Source of the DNA: Bacillota bacterium
GTDB taxonomy: Bacteria > Bacillota > Sulfobacillia > Symbiobacteriales > ZC4RG38
Assembly (NCBI GenBank): GCA_021890795.1
Contig: JAKKUO010000011.1
Coordinates: 1 to 51,447, forward strand
DNA length: 51,447 bases
Direction: 5' to 3'
Each line of letters begins with the position of its first letter. Position 1 is the first letter of the stretch. Both the position numbers and the translations under genes were made by a program. Below the pieces are notes generated by a model. It worked only from the letters and a program-made list of their open reading frames with translations, made no database searches and was not told where the DNA came from. This document shows, piece by piece, positions 16,050 to 25,542 of the stretch.

Positions 16050-17489
16050 ATGGACGAGATGGATCGGGAGAAGGACCTGCAGCCAGGTCAGCATGGCGAC
16101 CTGGGCGGTGCTGCTCCCGGGGGAGGCGGCGAGGCGGGCGCGGATGCCGCGCCGGCGGGCGAACTCCAGGCGTCGGTGAGTCCAGCCGGCCATTCCCTGG
16201 CGGATTCGGCCGACCCGGAGGGCGAAGCCCAGGCCGCTCCGGCTGACAGCTCCGGGGCGGCGGAGGCCCAGTCTGCTCCGGCGGACAGTCCCGGGGCCGT
16301 GGCCCCTCATGGCCCTGCGGCAGCGGCTGCGGAGGCGGCTCCAGCCCCATCCCGGCGACGCTCGTCCCGAGCCCTGGCCGCTGCAGCCCTGGTGGCTCTG
16401 GGCGCCGTTCTGGGCGCCGCCGGCGGCACCTTTGCCACCTGGAAGGTGCTGCAGGGGCGTTTGAGCCTGCCGGCCCCGGCCAGCACTCTTCTCCCCTCTT
16501 CCCTTCTCCGGCCGGTGGTTCTGGCGGGCCAGGAGGTTGACCTGCCTGCCCTCTATGAGCGGGTGGCCCCCGGGGTGGTCCGGATCGACAGCGATGACGG
16601 CAACGGTACGGGCTTTGTCGTTGACGCGCTTCGGGGCCACATCCTGACCAACTACCACGTGGTGAAAGGGCAGAAGACCGTCGAGGTGCTGGTGGACGAC
16701 CGGATTCGGCTCCAGGGCCGGGTCCTGGGCACCGACCCGTCGACGGACCTGGCCCTGGTGGCGGTGGACCCGAAGGCGGCTCCGCTGGTGGCGCTGCCCC
16801 TGGGTGACTCCGACCGGGTGCGGCCCGGGGACCTGGCCATCGCCATCGGCTACCCCCTGGGCACGGGGAAGTCCATCACCGCGGGGATCATCAGCGGTGT
16901 GGGCCGGACCGGCCAGGCGCCCACCGGCAGAGGGCTGCTGAATCTCATCCAGACCGATGCGGCCATCAACCCGGGCAACTCCGGCGGCCCGCTGCTGAAC
17001 GCGGCCGGTGAGGTCATCGGCATCAACACCCAGATCCTGAGCCCGGTGAGGGGCTTTACCGGCATCGGCTTCGCGGTGCCCATCAACACCGCCAAGCAGG
17101 TGCTGCCGGAGCTGGCCGAGGGTCGGGACGTGCAGCGGCCGTGGCTGGGGATCTCCGGCGAGGCGGTATCGGCGGTTGTCCACCAGTTCCCCGAGGTGGC
17201 TCAGGAGATCCAGGCGAAGGAAGGCGTCCTGGTGTGGGACGTCTACCCGAACAGCCCGGCGGAGAAGGCCGGCCTGCGGCCGACGACCCAGACCCGGTAC
17301 GGCCGCGTGGTCCCCGGGGATGTGATCCTGGCGGTGGACGGCCGGCCGGTGCGGACGATCCAGGACATCCTCGCCTACCTGGACACCAAGAAGCCCGGCG
17401 ATACCGTCACCCTGCAGGTGGACCGGGGGGGCCGGCAGCTGGAGCTGAAGCTGACCCTCGAGCCCTGGCCCGTGAACCCGGACCGGTAA
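16050..17489 (+). CDS. HtrA/DegP-type membrane-anchored serine protease
   Basis: A 479-aa surface protease for damaged or misfolded exported proteins. A Gly/Ala/Pro-rich acidic cytosolic N-terminus (residues 1-100) precedes one transmembrane helix (about 108-126), a trypsin-like domain with the triad His203 (NYHVV), Asp233 (TDLALV) and Ser311 (PGNSGGPL), and a C-terminal PDZ domain (about 365-475). This is the layout of Bacillus HtrA/HtrB/YyxA. ATG start after GTGAGGG. It sits between prs and pth, where B. subtilis has ctc. The unusually long N-terminal tail has no recognisable domain. Confidence 0.92.
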   Translation: MDEMDREKDLQPGQHGDLGGAAPGGGGEAGADAAPAGELQASVSPAGHSLADSADPEGEAQAAPADSSGAAEAQSAPADSPGAVAPHGPAAAAAEAAPAPSRRRSSRALAAAALVALGAVLGAAGGTFATWKVLQGRLSLPAPASTLLPSSLLRPVVLAGQEVDLPALYERVAPGVVRIDSDDGNGTGFVVDALRGHILTNYHVVKGQKTVEVLVDDRIRLQGRVLGTDPSTDLALVAVDPKAAPLVALPLGDSDRVRPGDLAIAIGYPLGTGKSITAGIISGVGRTGQAPTGRGLLNLIQTDAAINPGNSGGPLLNAAGEVIGINTQILSPVRGFTGIGFAVPINTAKQVLPELAEGRDVQRPWLGISGEAVSAVVHQFPEVAQEIQAKEGVLVWDVYPNSPAEKAGLRPTTQTRYGRVVPGDVILAVDGRPVRTIQDILAYLDTKKPGDTVTLQVDRGGRQLELKLTLEPWPVNPDR

Positions 17490-17511
17490 GAGCGCCGCGG
17501 GCCCCTGGGCC

Positions 17512-17541
17512 TTGCTCCCCGGCTCCATCCTCTGCTAGAGT
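17512..17541 (+). promoter_or_regulatory. pth promoter candidate
   Basis: TTGCTC (17512-17517), 18 bases, TGC-TAGAGT (17533-17541): a weak -35 and an extended -10. Confidence 0.5.
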
Positions 17542-17576
17542 AAGGGCGTAATCCGTCTGCAGAGGGGATCGGTTCT

Positions 17577-18143
17577 GTGGCCACGTGGATTGTCGCCGGT
17601 TTGGGCAATCCCGGTGAGCGGTACGCCAATACCCGGCACAACGTCGGGTTCATGGTGGTGGATACTTACGCACGGAAGCAGGGCCTGGCGGTCAGCAAGA
17701 GCGGCCACCAGGCCCTTTACGCGGAGTTGCGGGTCGGAGAGCACCGGGTGGTGCTGCTCAAGCCCCAGACCTACATGAATCTCAGCGGCCAGTCGGTGGC
17801 CGCAGCGGCCCGCTGGTACAAGGTTGAGCCGCAGCAGGTGCTGGTCATCTACGACGACCTGGATCTCCCCCTGGGTACCCTGCGGCTGCGGCAGAAGGGT
17901 AGCTCCGGGGGCCACAACGGCGTCAAGTCCATCATCGAGCACCTGGGTACCGAGGAGTTTCCCCGGATCCGGGTGGGCATCGGCCGGCCCGCTGCCGGCG
18001 AGTCGGTGGTGGATTGGGTGCTCTCGCCGTTTACCGAAGAGGAAAGGCCGGTCATCGCCGCCGCGGTGGAGCGGGCAGCGGAGGCCCTGGAGACGGCCCT
18101 CCGCCTGGGCTTTGTCACCGCCATGAACCGGTACAACCGCTGA
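17577..18143 (+). CDS. pth: Peptidyl-tRNA hydrolase
   Basis: Releases tRNA from peptidyl-tRNA dropped by ribosomes. The 188-aa protein has the active-site set of the family: N11 in GLGNPGERYANTRHN, His21, N68 in TYMNLSG and D94 in VIYDDLDLP, plus GGHNGVKSI. The GTG start follows GAGGGGATC. In B. subtilis (spoVC) it is followed by fin and mfd; here about 9.5 kb separates it from fin. Confidence 0.96.
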   Translation: MATWIVAGLGNPGERYANTRHNVGFMVVDTYARKQGLAVSKSGHQALYAELRVGEHRVVLLKPQTYMNLSGQSVAAAARWYKVEPQQVLVIYDDLDLPLGTLRLRQKGSSGGHNGVKSIIEHLGTEEFPRIRVGIGRPAAGESVVDWVLSPFTEEERPVIAAAVERAAEALETALRLGFVTAMNRYNR

Positions 18144-18182
18144 CAAAGCCGCCGGGCCGCCCCCGGCCCATCGCGGCAGCCC

Positions 18183-18941
18183 TCACGTCGAGCGCCGGCT
18201 CAGGACCGCCGCGGCGGTACGGCGGACGAAAGGATCGGGGTCGGCCCCCGCGATCTGCCCCAACCGCTCCCGGGCTACGGGGCTGAGGGAGGGCTGCCGG
18301 TTCAGGGCCAGGATACCGGCCCGGCGTACCTCCGGCTCCGGATCCTCCAGGAGGGGGAGAAGGACCGGCTCCGCCTCCAGGTACTGCCGCCGCCCCATTT
18401 CGCCCACGAGGTAGCCGGCCATCCGCCGGCGGACGGGGTCCGGGTCCTGGGTAGCGGCTACGGCCAGGTCCGCCAGAGGACGGCCGTAGCGCTCCGCCAG
18501 CCGTAGGACCAGGCTGGCGGCCGCCCAGCGCAGGTCCCGGTTCCGGGAGCCCATGGCCCCGGCCAGGGCTGGCCCCATCTCCGGCCACCAGAGGTTTAGC
18601 CGGGCCAGCACGATGGCTGCGGCCCAGGCGTGCCAGGCGTCGCCGGACTGCAGAGCGCTCCGCAGCGCCGGCACCACCTCCGGGGAGAAGTGGGCCAGCA
18701 CCTCCAGACACTCCGCCGCGTGGACCTGCACCCCCTTATGCCGGTCCGCCAGGGCCCGGACCAGGCTGTCCACCAGGTCCGGGTGGGCCGCCAGGGTCTC
18801 CTCGACCTGCTCCGGAGCGGCTACGGCTTCGGCCAGCCATCGGGAGATGGACGCCGCGGCATTAAGGCGCAGTTCCGGGTCCCAGGGGTCCTGAAGGGCC
18901 CGGAGGGCCTCCTCGAAGTTGAAGTTGTTTCCGAATTGCAT
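18183..18941 (-). CDS. HEAT-repeat protein
   Basis: A 252-aa alpha-helical protein. The open frame runs about 100 codons further upstream, but the ATG at 18941 (after GAGGTGACAGGGAAG) begins the clean protein MQFGNNFNFEEALRALQDPWD. Six or so 30-40-residue helix pairs with D/P-A-A-L patterns (VRALADRHKGVQVHAAECLEVLA, DPDPVRRRMAGYLVGEMG, DPEPEVRRAGILALN, DPDPFVRRTAAAVLS) are typical of HEAT or PBS-lyase-like repeats, usually protein-binding scaffolds. No catalytic motif seen. It stands alone on the minus strand; partner and role unknown. Confidence 0.8.
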   Translation of the reverse strand: MQFGNNFNFEEALRALQDPWDPELRLNAAASISRWLAEAVAAPEQVEETLAAHPDLVDSLVRALADRHKGVQVHAAECLEVLAHFSPEVVPALRSALQSGDAWHAWAAAIVLARLNLWWPEMGPALAGAMGSRNRDLRWAAASLVLRLAERYGRPLADLAVAATQDPDPVRRRMAGYLVGEMGRRQYLEAEPVLLPLLEDPEPEVRRAGILALNRQPSLSPVARERLGQIAGADPDPFVRRTAAAVLSRRST

Positions 18942-19153
18942 CTTCCCTGTCACCTCGGACGATCTGTCACTACCATCATAGCCGGCCGAGGGTGCGGGAA
19001 CCAGTGCGAAGGGCAAGGTCGGCAGGCCACGTGAGAGCCGGGGCTTCTCCGACCCTGACAGAATGTGGTGAGATTCGCACCGAAACCAGTTGAAGACCTC
19101 CCCCGTCCTATGGACGGAATACCTGTCCTCATCTCCTTTCAGGAGGGAACCCC

Positions 19154-21295
19154 ATGCTCCCACCCCGCCGTTTCCTCTCCTCCCGCCGCACCGTCGCCGG
19201 TCTGGTCGCCGCCGTTCTCGCTGCCGGCCTCGTCGGGGCAAAGCCCGTCCCAGCCCAGGCGGCCCAGCCCCGTATCTCCGTCTGGGTCGACGGCCAGCGG
19301 CTGTGGGTCGATGTGGACCCGGTGATGATCCAGAACCGGGTCCTGGTGCCCATGCGGTCGATCTTCTCCGCCCTGGGCGCCCAGGTGGACTGGGACGGGT
19401 CCACCCGGACCGTCACCGCCATCCTCGGGGACCGGTATGTCCGGATCCAGATCGACAATCCCCAGGCCTGCCTGAGCCCCGGCTGCAACCCGGCGGTCGA
19501 GCTCGATGTGGCGCCCCGGATCCTTTCCAACCGGACCTTTGTCCCCATCCGGTTTGTCGCCACCGCCTTAGGGGCACAGGTAGAGTGGGACGGGGCCCGG
19601 CAGGCGGTGATTATCCGCAGCGGCGGGGCCGAACCGCTGCCGGTCCAGCCGCCGCCGAGCATGGCCACGGGCCTCAAGCTCCTCACCGTGGCGCCGGGGC
19701 AGGCGATCGCCGGCGTCACCGAGCTCCGGTCCCGGCTGGAGGTGGGCGGCGCCGCCCGGATCCAGTACATCCTGGTGGACCCCGTCACCGGGAAGGGGCC
19801 GGTCATCGCCGCCGGCAAGGAACCTGAGGCCGCCTACACCTGGCGGCCGGACCCCGCCTACAGCGGCCCCCGCATCCTGGTGGCCGCAGCCTACGATGCC
19901 CAGGGCCGGAAGGTGGCGGAGGCCCGGGTGCCGGTGGAGGTGGCGGTTGACTCCACCGTAACCGTCCGCGGGATCGCCCCCGGCCAGGTGCTGCAGGGCA
20001 CCGGCGGGAGCGTCACCATGACCGCGGAGTTCGGGTTTGTCGCCACCCGAGCGACCTGGTCCCTGGTGGATCCTACCTCCGGCCGGGAGTACCCCATCGC
20101 CGATGCGGACCCCTACGCGCCCTTCACCTGGTGGCCCGGGGTCTGGAGTAACGGCAACTGGCTCCTGCGGGTGACGGTTTACGACCGGCTGGGCAACGCC
20201 TACCGCTCCGAGGGGATTCCCATCGCCGTAAAGATGCAGCCACGGACAGCCATCGGCGGTATCCAGCCCGGTCAGACCCTCACCGGTCCCGTGAGCCTCC
20301 GGGCCCAGGTGAACTACAGCGCCAGCCGGATCCAGTTCCGGCTGGGCAACGGCACGGTGCTGGGGGAGTCCACCGACCCTGCCGCGGCCATCCGCTGGTT
20401 CCCGAGCCCCGATCAAAACGGCCCCCAGACGGTGCGCCTGACGGTCTGGGATACCCAGGGGAATCCCCGGGAGGCGGAGCCGGTGCAGGTGGAGGTCCGG
20501 GTGCAGCCCACCCTCCGGCTCCTGGGGGTGGGGCCCCGGCAGGTGGTGACGGAGCCGGTCCCGCTCCGGGTGGAGGCCAACGTCCCCCTCACCGGGGTCA
20601 GCTTCCGGATCGCCCGGCCGGGGAGCGGCCAGTGGACCACCGTCGCCGGCGGGGCGGATCCCAAGGCCAGCTACACCTGGAACCCCGCCACGGTGGCGGA
20701 GGGCGACTGGCAGATCCAGGCGGTGGCCACCACCGCCAGCGGACAGACCCTCGCGTCCGAGGCCGTCACCTTCCGGGTCTACAAGGGCCCCATCTACGGT
20801 CCCCGGCCCGCCGCCCCGAAGGACCAGTTCATCGACCTCATCACCCCCTGGGCCGTCGCCACCCACCGGGAGACCGGCATGTCCGCGGCGCTGCAGGTGG
20901 CCCAGGCCATCCTGGAGACCGGCTGGGGCCAGTACGTCCCCGTGGACAAGTACACCGGCCAGTTCTCGTACAACCTCTTCGGCATCAAGGGCCAGGGGCC
21001 CGCGGGGTCGGTGATCAGCAACACCTGGGAGGAGTACAACGGCGTCGCGTACCGGGTGGACGACTACTTCCGGGCCTACCGCAGCCTGGAGGAGAGCTGG
21101 CAGGATCACCAGTGGTTCCTCCTCGACCCGAGCAAGGAGCGCTACGCCCCCTTCCGGGCGGTGATGGCCGACCCCATCCAGGGGGCCTGGGCTCTGCGCC
21201 GAACCGGCTACGCCACCGACTCCCAGTACGCCCTGAAGCTCATCGACATCATGAACCGGTACAACCTCTACCGGCTGGACGAGGTGGAGCCCTGA
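19154..21295 (+). CDS. Secreted glucosaminidase with copper-amine-oxidase-like N-terminal domain
   Basis: A 713-aa exported protein. Signal peptide (RRTVAGLVAAVLAAGLVGAKPVPAQA) at residues 11-36; a copper amine oxidase N-terminal-like domain (about 40-155, with NRVLVPMRSIFSALGAQVDWD and NRTFVPIRFVATALGAQVEWD); four Ig-like repeats of about 90-100 residues (about 170-545, each with a [GV]..P[GR]Q motif and a Trp-rich strand such as YTWRPDP, FTWWPG, IRWFPSP, YTWNPA); and a C-terminal GH73 glucosaminidase (ALQVAQAILETGWGQYV, NLFGIKG, YRSLEESWQDH). Likely peptidoglycan remodelling, LytG-like. ATG after CAGGAGGGA. A free-standing gene in the pth-fin insertion. Confidence 0.88.
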   Translation: MLPPRRFLSSRRTVAGLVAAVLAAGLVGAKPVPAQAAQPRISVWVDGQRLWVDVDPVMIQNRVLVPMRSIFSALGAQVDWDGSTRTVTAILGDRYVRIQIDNPQACLSPGCNPAVELDVAPRILSNRTFVPIRFVATALGAQVEWDGARQAVIIRSGGAEPLPVQPPPSMATGLKLLTVAPGQAIAGVTELRSRLEVGGAARIQYILVDPVTGKGPVIAAGKEPEAAYTWRPDPAYSGPRILVAAAYDAQGRKVAEARVPVEVAVDSTVTVRGIAPGQVLQGTGGSVTMTAEFGFVATRATWSLVDPTSGREYPIADADPYAPFTWWPGVWSNGNWLLRVTVYDRLGNAYRSEGIPIAVKMQPRTAIGGIQPGQTLTGPVSLRAQVNYSASRIQFRLGNGTVLGESTDPAAAIRWFPSPDQNGPQTVRLTVWDTQGNPREAEPVQVEVRVQPTLRLLGVGPRQVVTEPVPLRVEANVPLTGVSFRIARPGSGQWTTVAGGADPKASYTWNPATVAEGDWQIQAVATTASGQTLASEAVTFRVYKGPIYGPRPAAPKDQFIDLITPWAVATHRETGMSAALQVAQAILETGWGQYVPVDKYTGQFSYNLFGIKGQGPAGSVISNTWEEYNGVAYRVDDYFRAYRSLEESWQDHQWFLLDPSKERYAPFRAVMADPIQGAWALRRTGYATDSQYALKLIDIMNRYNLYRLDEVEP

Positions 21296-21389
21296 GGGAG
21301 CTGAGAACCGGACGGCCGGACTGCCGCGGGTACCCCCGGGTAGCGGGTATGTCGTGGCAGCCCGGGACCTTCCGAGGATACCGGCGGCC

Positions 21390-21416
21390 GGGCCGCGGGC
21401 AGACAGCCCGCGGCCC
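21390..21416 (+). terminator. Strong hairpin after the glucosaminidase
   Basis: GGGCCGCGGGC / GCCCGCGGCCC with a 5-base loop, a perfect 11-bp stem. Only TGTTGT follows, so termination is likely but not certain. Confidence 0.5.
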
Positions 21417-21450
21417 AGCCCTGTTGTGTACCTGTGAGGAGGGAGATACC

Positions 21451-22223
21451 ATGGCCAGCCGGGGCGCCTTCCGGGCCCAGGTGGTGGTGGGCGCGGACGG
21501 CCGCCGCTCCCGGGTGCGGGAGGCCTTGGGGATCCGGGCGGCTTCTGCTTCCCTCTCGGTGACCGGCAGGCCCGGCTCTACCTTCTCCTTCATGAGGACG
21601 AGGACTACGCTCGCTTCAAGTCCTTGCCCGACGGCGGTCTCGGCTACCTCAAGGAGCGGCTGACCGCCTTCTTCCCGAACCTGGAAGCAGCCATCGCGGG
21701 CATCCGGGACCTCCGGGAGGTGCAGGTGATCCCCTCTTACTACCTCCTGGCCGAGCGATGGGTAGCGGACGGCGCGGCCCTGCTGGGGGATGCGATCCAT
21801 TGCGTCAACCCCGCCCGGGGCCAGGGGATGAACCTGGCCATCGCCGACGCCTGGGAGCTGGCGGAGGTGCTGGCCGGGGCCCTGGCCGCGGGTCGGACCG
21901 ATGCCCGTGCCCTGGCCGCCTACGCGGCCCGCCGGAGGCGGCATGTGGAGTACATTCAGAAGGAAGGAGACCGCACCCGCCGCTTCCTGCTGGCCACCCA
22001 TCCCCTGATGGCGAGGCTCCGGGATCGGGTGTTCCGGAACATGCCCAGAGCCCCCCGGGCCATCCGGCGGCTGACGGCGGTGCTCGCGGGGGTGGAGCCG
22101 CCCCCGTCCCCGGCCGAGGACCTCCTGCTCTTGGCCGCCTTCACCTTTCCTTGGGTGGACCGGCTGGTGCCGGCCGGGGGCCGGACTACCGTATCTCCCC
22201 CCGGTACAGGTACCCCAGGCTGA
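21451..22223 (+). pseudogene. Decayed FAD-dependent monooxygenase (UbiH/PHBH family)
   Basis: Two fragments of a flavin monooxygenase lie in different frames. The first (ATG 21451, good GGAGGGAG site) has the DG motif AQVVVGADGRRSRVREALGI and then turns to nonsense, closing at 21663. The second frame, readable from about 21561 (RQARLYLLLHEDEDYARF...), continues through GDAIHCVNPARGQGMNLAIADAWELAE, the FAD/ribityl-binding GD motif, to 22223. The N-terminal GxGxxG nucleotide-binding region, about 120-150 residues, is missing altogether. A frameshift and a 5' deletion therefore both occurred. The 3' end overlaps the convergent permease gene by 38 bases. Confidence 0.75.
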
Positions 22224-22911
22224 GGGCCGCCCCGAGGACCGCCGGCATCGCCACCGCGGCGGCCCAGGCCCCGGGGCCGGCCAGCAGGTCCCCCGGCGGG
22301 GACTGCCCGGTGGCCAGCTGGGTCAGGATCACGGTGGCCGAGACAGGGTAGAGGCCGGCGTACCGGGACTGGAGGGCCATCAGCCCGGCAAAGGTGGCCA
22401 CGATCCCCAGGCCGCTGGGGACGAAGAAGCTGCGGCTCAGGAGCCCGGTCAGGTGGTAGACCGGCAGCATGCCGCTGAGGCCGAGGCCGGCGGTGGCGAA
22501 GGCCGCGGTCCAGGTCTTGAGGTCCGGCGGCTCCCCCTGGGCCACGAGGGGGCTGAGAGCCCAGCCTGCTACGAGCACCAGCAGGGTCAGGCCCTGGACC
22601 CACGCCACCCCCAGGAGCAGCTTGGCCAGGTAGATCCCGCTCCGGGGCACCGGGGTGGAGAGGAGCACCTTCCAGGTGTCGCACTGGTACTCCATGGCCA
22701 CCATTTGGGCACCGATAAGGGTTACGGTCAGGGGCCCGGTCAGCAGGGTGTACCAGACCAGGACCTGGCCCAGAAAGTGCTCCGGGCTCGTTCGGTAGCT
22801 CAGGGCGAAGAGGGACGCCAGGGCCGGGGCGGCCAGCGCGCCGGCCACCGTCACCCAGAAGAACCGGGTTCCTCGCCACTTGGACAGTTCCGCCGCCAAG
22901 ACCTTACCCAT
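22186..22911 (-). CDS. ABC-2 type transporter permease
   Basis: A 241-aa membrane protein with about six hydrophobic helices (for example FFWVTVAGALAAPALASLFAL, ALLGVAWVQGLTLLVLVAGW, AVAMPAVLGAALSLGYL). The pattern MVAMEYQCDTWKVLLSTPVPRSGIYLAKLLL is typical of ABC-2/lantibiotic-immunity type permeases, where E-Y..DTW.. precedes the coupling region. Its ATG overlaps the end of the ATPase gene by 8 bases, so both belong to one exporter. Substrate unknown; the neighbouring sensor/regulator pair suggests an inducible export or resistance module. Confidence 0.82.
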   Translation of the reverse strand: MGKVLAAELSKWRGTRFFWVTVAGALAAPALASLFALSYRTSPEHFLGQVLVWYTLLTGPLTVTLIGAQMVAMEYQCDTWKVLLSTPVPRSGIYLAKLLLGVAWVQGLTLLVLVAGWALSPLVAQGEPPDLKTWTAAFATAGLGLSGMLPVYHLTGLLSRSFFVPSGLGIVATFAGLMALQSRYAGLYPVSATVILTQLATGQSPPGDLLAGPGAWAAAVAMPAVLGAALSLGYLYRGEIR

Positions 22912-23854
22912 GCCGGCTCCCCCCTGTCAGCTCGAGAAAGACCTCTTCCAGGGTCGGGACCCGGGGCGCGAGGCGGGAGACGGCGAAGCCGCCCTCCACC
23001 AGGATTCGGTTCACCTCGGCGGGAGGGATCGTCTCCACCGGCACCTCCAGCCCCGGGGCCGTGCCCCCCGACCCTTCCTGCCCGTCCCCGACCCGCACCC
23101 GGGCGGCGAGGCCCAGCCGGTCCCGGAGGAGGGCCGCGGCCTCCTCTGGCCGGTCTACCGCCACCTCCAGTACCGGCCGGCCCCGGCGGAGCAGCTCCTG
23201 GACCCCGGCCTCTGCCAGGAGCCGGCCAGACCGGATCACCCCGACCCGGGTGGCGAGCTGCTCCACCTCGTGGAGCAGGTGGCTGCTGAGGAGGATGGTC
23301 ATGCCCCGGTCCCGGACCAGGTGCCGGAAGAGGGCCCGCATCTCCCGTACCCCGGCAGGGTCCAGGGCGCTCACCGGCTCGTCCAGAATCAGGAGCCTGG
23401 GCCGCCCGAGGAGGGCCATCGCGATCCCCAGCCGCTGCTTCATTCCCAGAGAGAGGCGGCCGGCAGGGGTGCGGTCGGTCTCCCGCAGCCCCACCAGTTC
23501 CAGCACCTCGCCGATCTCGCCTGGTGGTCCGCCGCCCTTCAGCCGCTGGACAATCCGCAGGTTCTCCGCCGGGGAGAGGTGGGGGTAGTACCCGGGATTT
23601 TCGATGAGGGCCCCCACCCACCGGAGGAGGGTGCGGGGGGCCCGGCGGGGGTCCTGGCCGAAGAGCCGGATCTCCCCGGCGCTGGGCCGGACCAGCCCCA
23701 GGATCATCCGCAGGGTGGTGGTCTTGCCAGCGCCGTTGGGACCGAGGAAGCCGTAGATCTCTCCTTGCCGGACGGTCATGGAGACGTCAGCCACCGCCGG
23801 CCGGCCCCGGTAGTATCGGGCGAGCCGGCGGGTGACCAGCACCGGTTCCGACAT
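22904..23854 (-). CDS. ABC transporter ATP-binding protein
   Basis: The 316-aa ATPase partner of the downstream permease. Walker A GPNGAGKTT, signature LSLGMKQRLGIAMALL, Walker B LLILDEPVSALDP and H-loop SSHLL are all intact. A roughly 90-residue C-terminal extension (RPVLEVAVDRPEEAAALL...) is typical of multidrug/bacitracin-type exporters. The start is ATG 23854 (MSEPVLVTRRL), with AGGAGG and CAGGAG upstream; the longer open frame is not needed. It is preceded by the two-component pair on the same strand. Confidence 0.92.
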   Translation of the reverse strand: MSEPVLVTRRLARYYRGRPAVADVSMTVRQGEIYGFLGPNGAGKTTTLRMILGLVRPSAGEIRLFGQDPRRAPRTLLRWVGALIENPGYYPHLSPAENLRIVQRLKGGGPPGEIGEVLELVGLRETDRTPAGRLSLGMKQRLGIAMALLGRPRLLILDEPVSALDPAGVREMRALFRHLVRDRGMTILLSSHLLHEVEQLATRVGVIRSGRLLAEAGVQELLRRGRPVLEVAVDRPEEAAALLRDRLGLAARVRVGDGQEGSGGTAPGLEVPVETIPPAEVNRILVEGGFAVSRLAPRVPTLEEVFLELTGGSRHG

Positions 23855-23945
23855 GGCTCCTGCCAACCTCCTTCCGCCGGCTCCCAGGATACCAGGGCAG
23901 CCTGACAGGCGGCTGACAGGAGGCTGGCAGGAGCCTGACATCTTT

Positions 23946-25541
23946 CTACCTGCCCCCGGGGGCCGCCGCACCGGCCCCCGTCTCCGCCGGCAGCGTCTCT
24001 GCCGGTAACGTCTCTGCCGGCAGCCACAGGGTAAAGATCGCCCCGGCCCCCGGGGCGCTTTCCACTGTCACCCGGCCGCGGTGGACCTCCGCCACCTGCC
24101 GGACGATGGCCAGTCCCAGCCCCGACCCCGGCCCCCGGGCGGTGGCGGAGGTGCCCCGGTAGTACCGGTCAAAGACGAAGGGCAACTCCTCCGGGGGGAT
24201 CCCGGGGCCGTCGTCGGCCACCGCGACCCCCACCCCACCGGAGGTCCGGAGGAGCCGGACTGCCACCCGGCTCACCCGGGCCTTCCCGGCAGCCCGGGTG
24301 TCCGGGAGGGCCCCCGGGTCCACCCCTGTCCCGTCGGGTGCCGGCTCCCCGGTGTTCCCGGGGGCTTCGCCGGCAGCGGCCGGCCCGGCGCCCCGACCGT
24401 GCCGAAGAGCGTTTACCAGGAGGTTCTGGACAGCCCGGCTCACCAGCCGCCGGTCGGCCCGAACGGGCACGGTTCCCTCCTCCGGGAGGTCCACCTCCAC
24501 CTGCACCCCCGCCGCCTCCGCTTCCGGAAGGAGGGCAATCACCTGTTCCCGAATCAGCTCCGCCAGGTCAAAGGGCTCCGGATGCAGAGCCGGAGCGGAC
24601 TGGAGCCGGGAGAGTTCCAGGAGGTCCCCGATGAGGGCGTCGAGTTCCTGCACCCGCCGGGCGAGGATCGCCCCGTATCGCTGCCGGACCTCCGGCGGCA
24701 GGTCAGCCTCGGCCAGCCGCTCGGCGAAGCCCTGGAGGGAGGTGAGGGGGGTGCGGAGGTCGTGGGAGAGGTTGGCGATCAGGTCCCGCCGGGCGGCCTC
24801 CAGCCGGTTTCGCTCCGCCTCCGCCGCGGCCAGCCGGTCCATCAGGTGGTTGAAGGCCCCGGCCAGGAGAGCCAGTTCATCCCGCCCCCGCACCGGGATC
24901 CGCCGGGTGAAGTCGCCCCGGGCGGCCGCCTGGAGTTCGGCGGCGAGCCGGGTGAGGGGCCGGCTCAGCCGCCAGGCGAGGAAGAGCCCGGTGGCCACGC
25001 TAATGAACAGTCCGGCCAGGGCCGCAAGCCCGATTCCCCGGAGGAAGTGGCCCAGCATCAACTGGGTGACCGCCGGCGTCAGGTAGGCCACCAGCCGGTA
25101 GGACTGCTGCACCGGGGCGGCCAGGATCACGGCTCCCTGGGGCCCGGCGGGCCCCGGGATGGCGGCTACCATGTACGTCTGGGGCGGGTCGCCCGCCGGG
25201 CCGGCGGCCAGGACAGCGAGCTGCGGCGGGGAGTACCGCCGGGGTCGGTCCGGTGGCGCCCCCACCGCCTGCACCTCCTGGCCAGCCGCGTCCACCACCT
25301 GGGCCCACCCTCCCGCCGCCAGGGTGGGCTCGAGCCACTCCGGCGGGATCCGGGCCCCGAGCCCCGCCTGGGCCAGGTGCTCGGCGATCAGCCGGGCCTC
25401 GTAGGGGGAGGCGGGCTGGGGAAGGGTCCGTAACCGCAGGGCCAGGGCTCGCAACTGGAAGAAGGCCAGAACCGGCACGGAGAGGACCAGGAGGGCCAGT
25501 ACCAGGAGGTGGGAAAGGCTGAGACGGGTGGCGAGGCGCAT
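23946..25541 (-). CDS. Sensor histidine kinase
   Basis: A 531-aa membrane sensor kinase: TM1 at about residues 10-30, an extracytoplasmic sensor region (30-165), TM2 (168-190), HAMP (191-243), HisKA with the phospho-accepting His260 in [10 protein letters not shown], and a HATPase domain with N box [11 protein letters not shown]1 DDGPGIP and G2 GSGLGLAI. A 40-residue Gly/Ala/Pro-rich insert (383-425) splits the ATPase domain right after the N box, where the family normally continues. The C-terminus ends in three PAET repeats. It starts one base after the regulator stop, forming an operon with it. Confidence 0.93.
   Translation of the reverse strand: MRLATRLSLSHLLVLALLVLSVPVLAFFQLRALALRLRTLPQPASPYEARLIAEHLAQAGLGARIPPEWLEPTLAAGGWAQVVDAAGQEVQAVGAPPDRPRRYSPPQLAVLAAGPAGDPPQTYMVAAIPGPAGPQGAVILAAPVQQSYRLVAYLTPAVTQLMLGHFLRGIGLAALAGLFISVATGLFLAWRLSRPLTRLAAELQAAARGDFTRRIPVRGRDELALLAGAFNHLMDRLAAAEAERNRLEAARRDLIANLSHDLRTPLTSLQGFAERLAEADLPPEVRQRYGAILARRVQELDALIGDLLELSRLQSAPALHPEPFDLAELIREQVIALLPEAEAAGVQVEVDLPEEGTVPVRADRRLVSRAVQNLLVNALRHGRGAGPAAAGEAPGNTGEPAPDGTGVDPGALPDTRAAGKARVSRVAVRLLRTSGGVGVAVADDGPGIPPEELPFVFDRYYRGTSATARGPGSGLGLAIVRQVAEVHRGRVTVESAPGAGAIFTLWLPAETLPAETLPAETGAGAAAPGGR
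23987..24022 (-). repeat. 15-bp tandem repeat in kinase 3' end
   Basis: Plus-strand units CCGGCAGCGTCTCTG, CCGGTAACGTCTCTG and a partial third encode the C-terminal [15 protein letters not shown] of the kinase. Probably a recent slippage expansion. Confidence 0.75.
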
Positions 25542-25542
25542 C

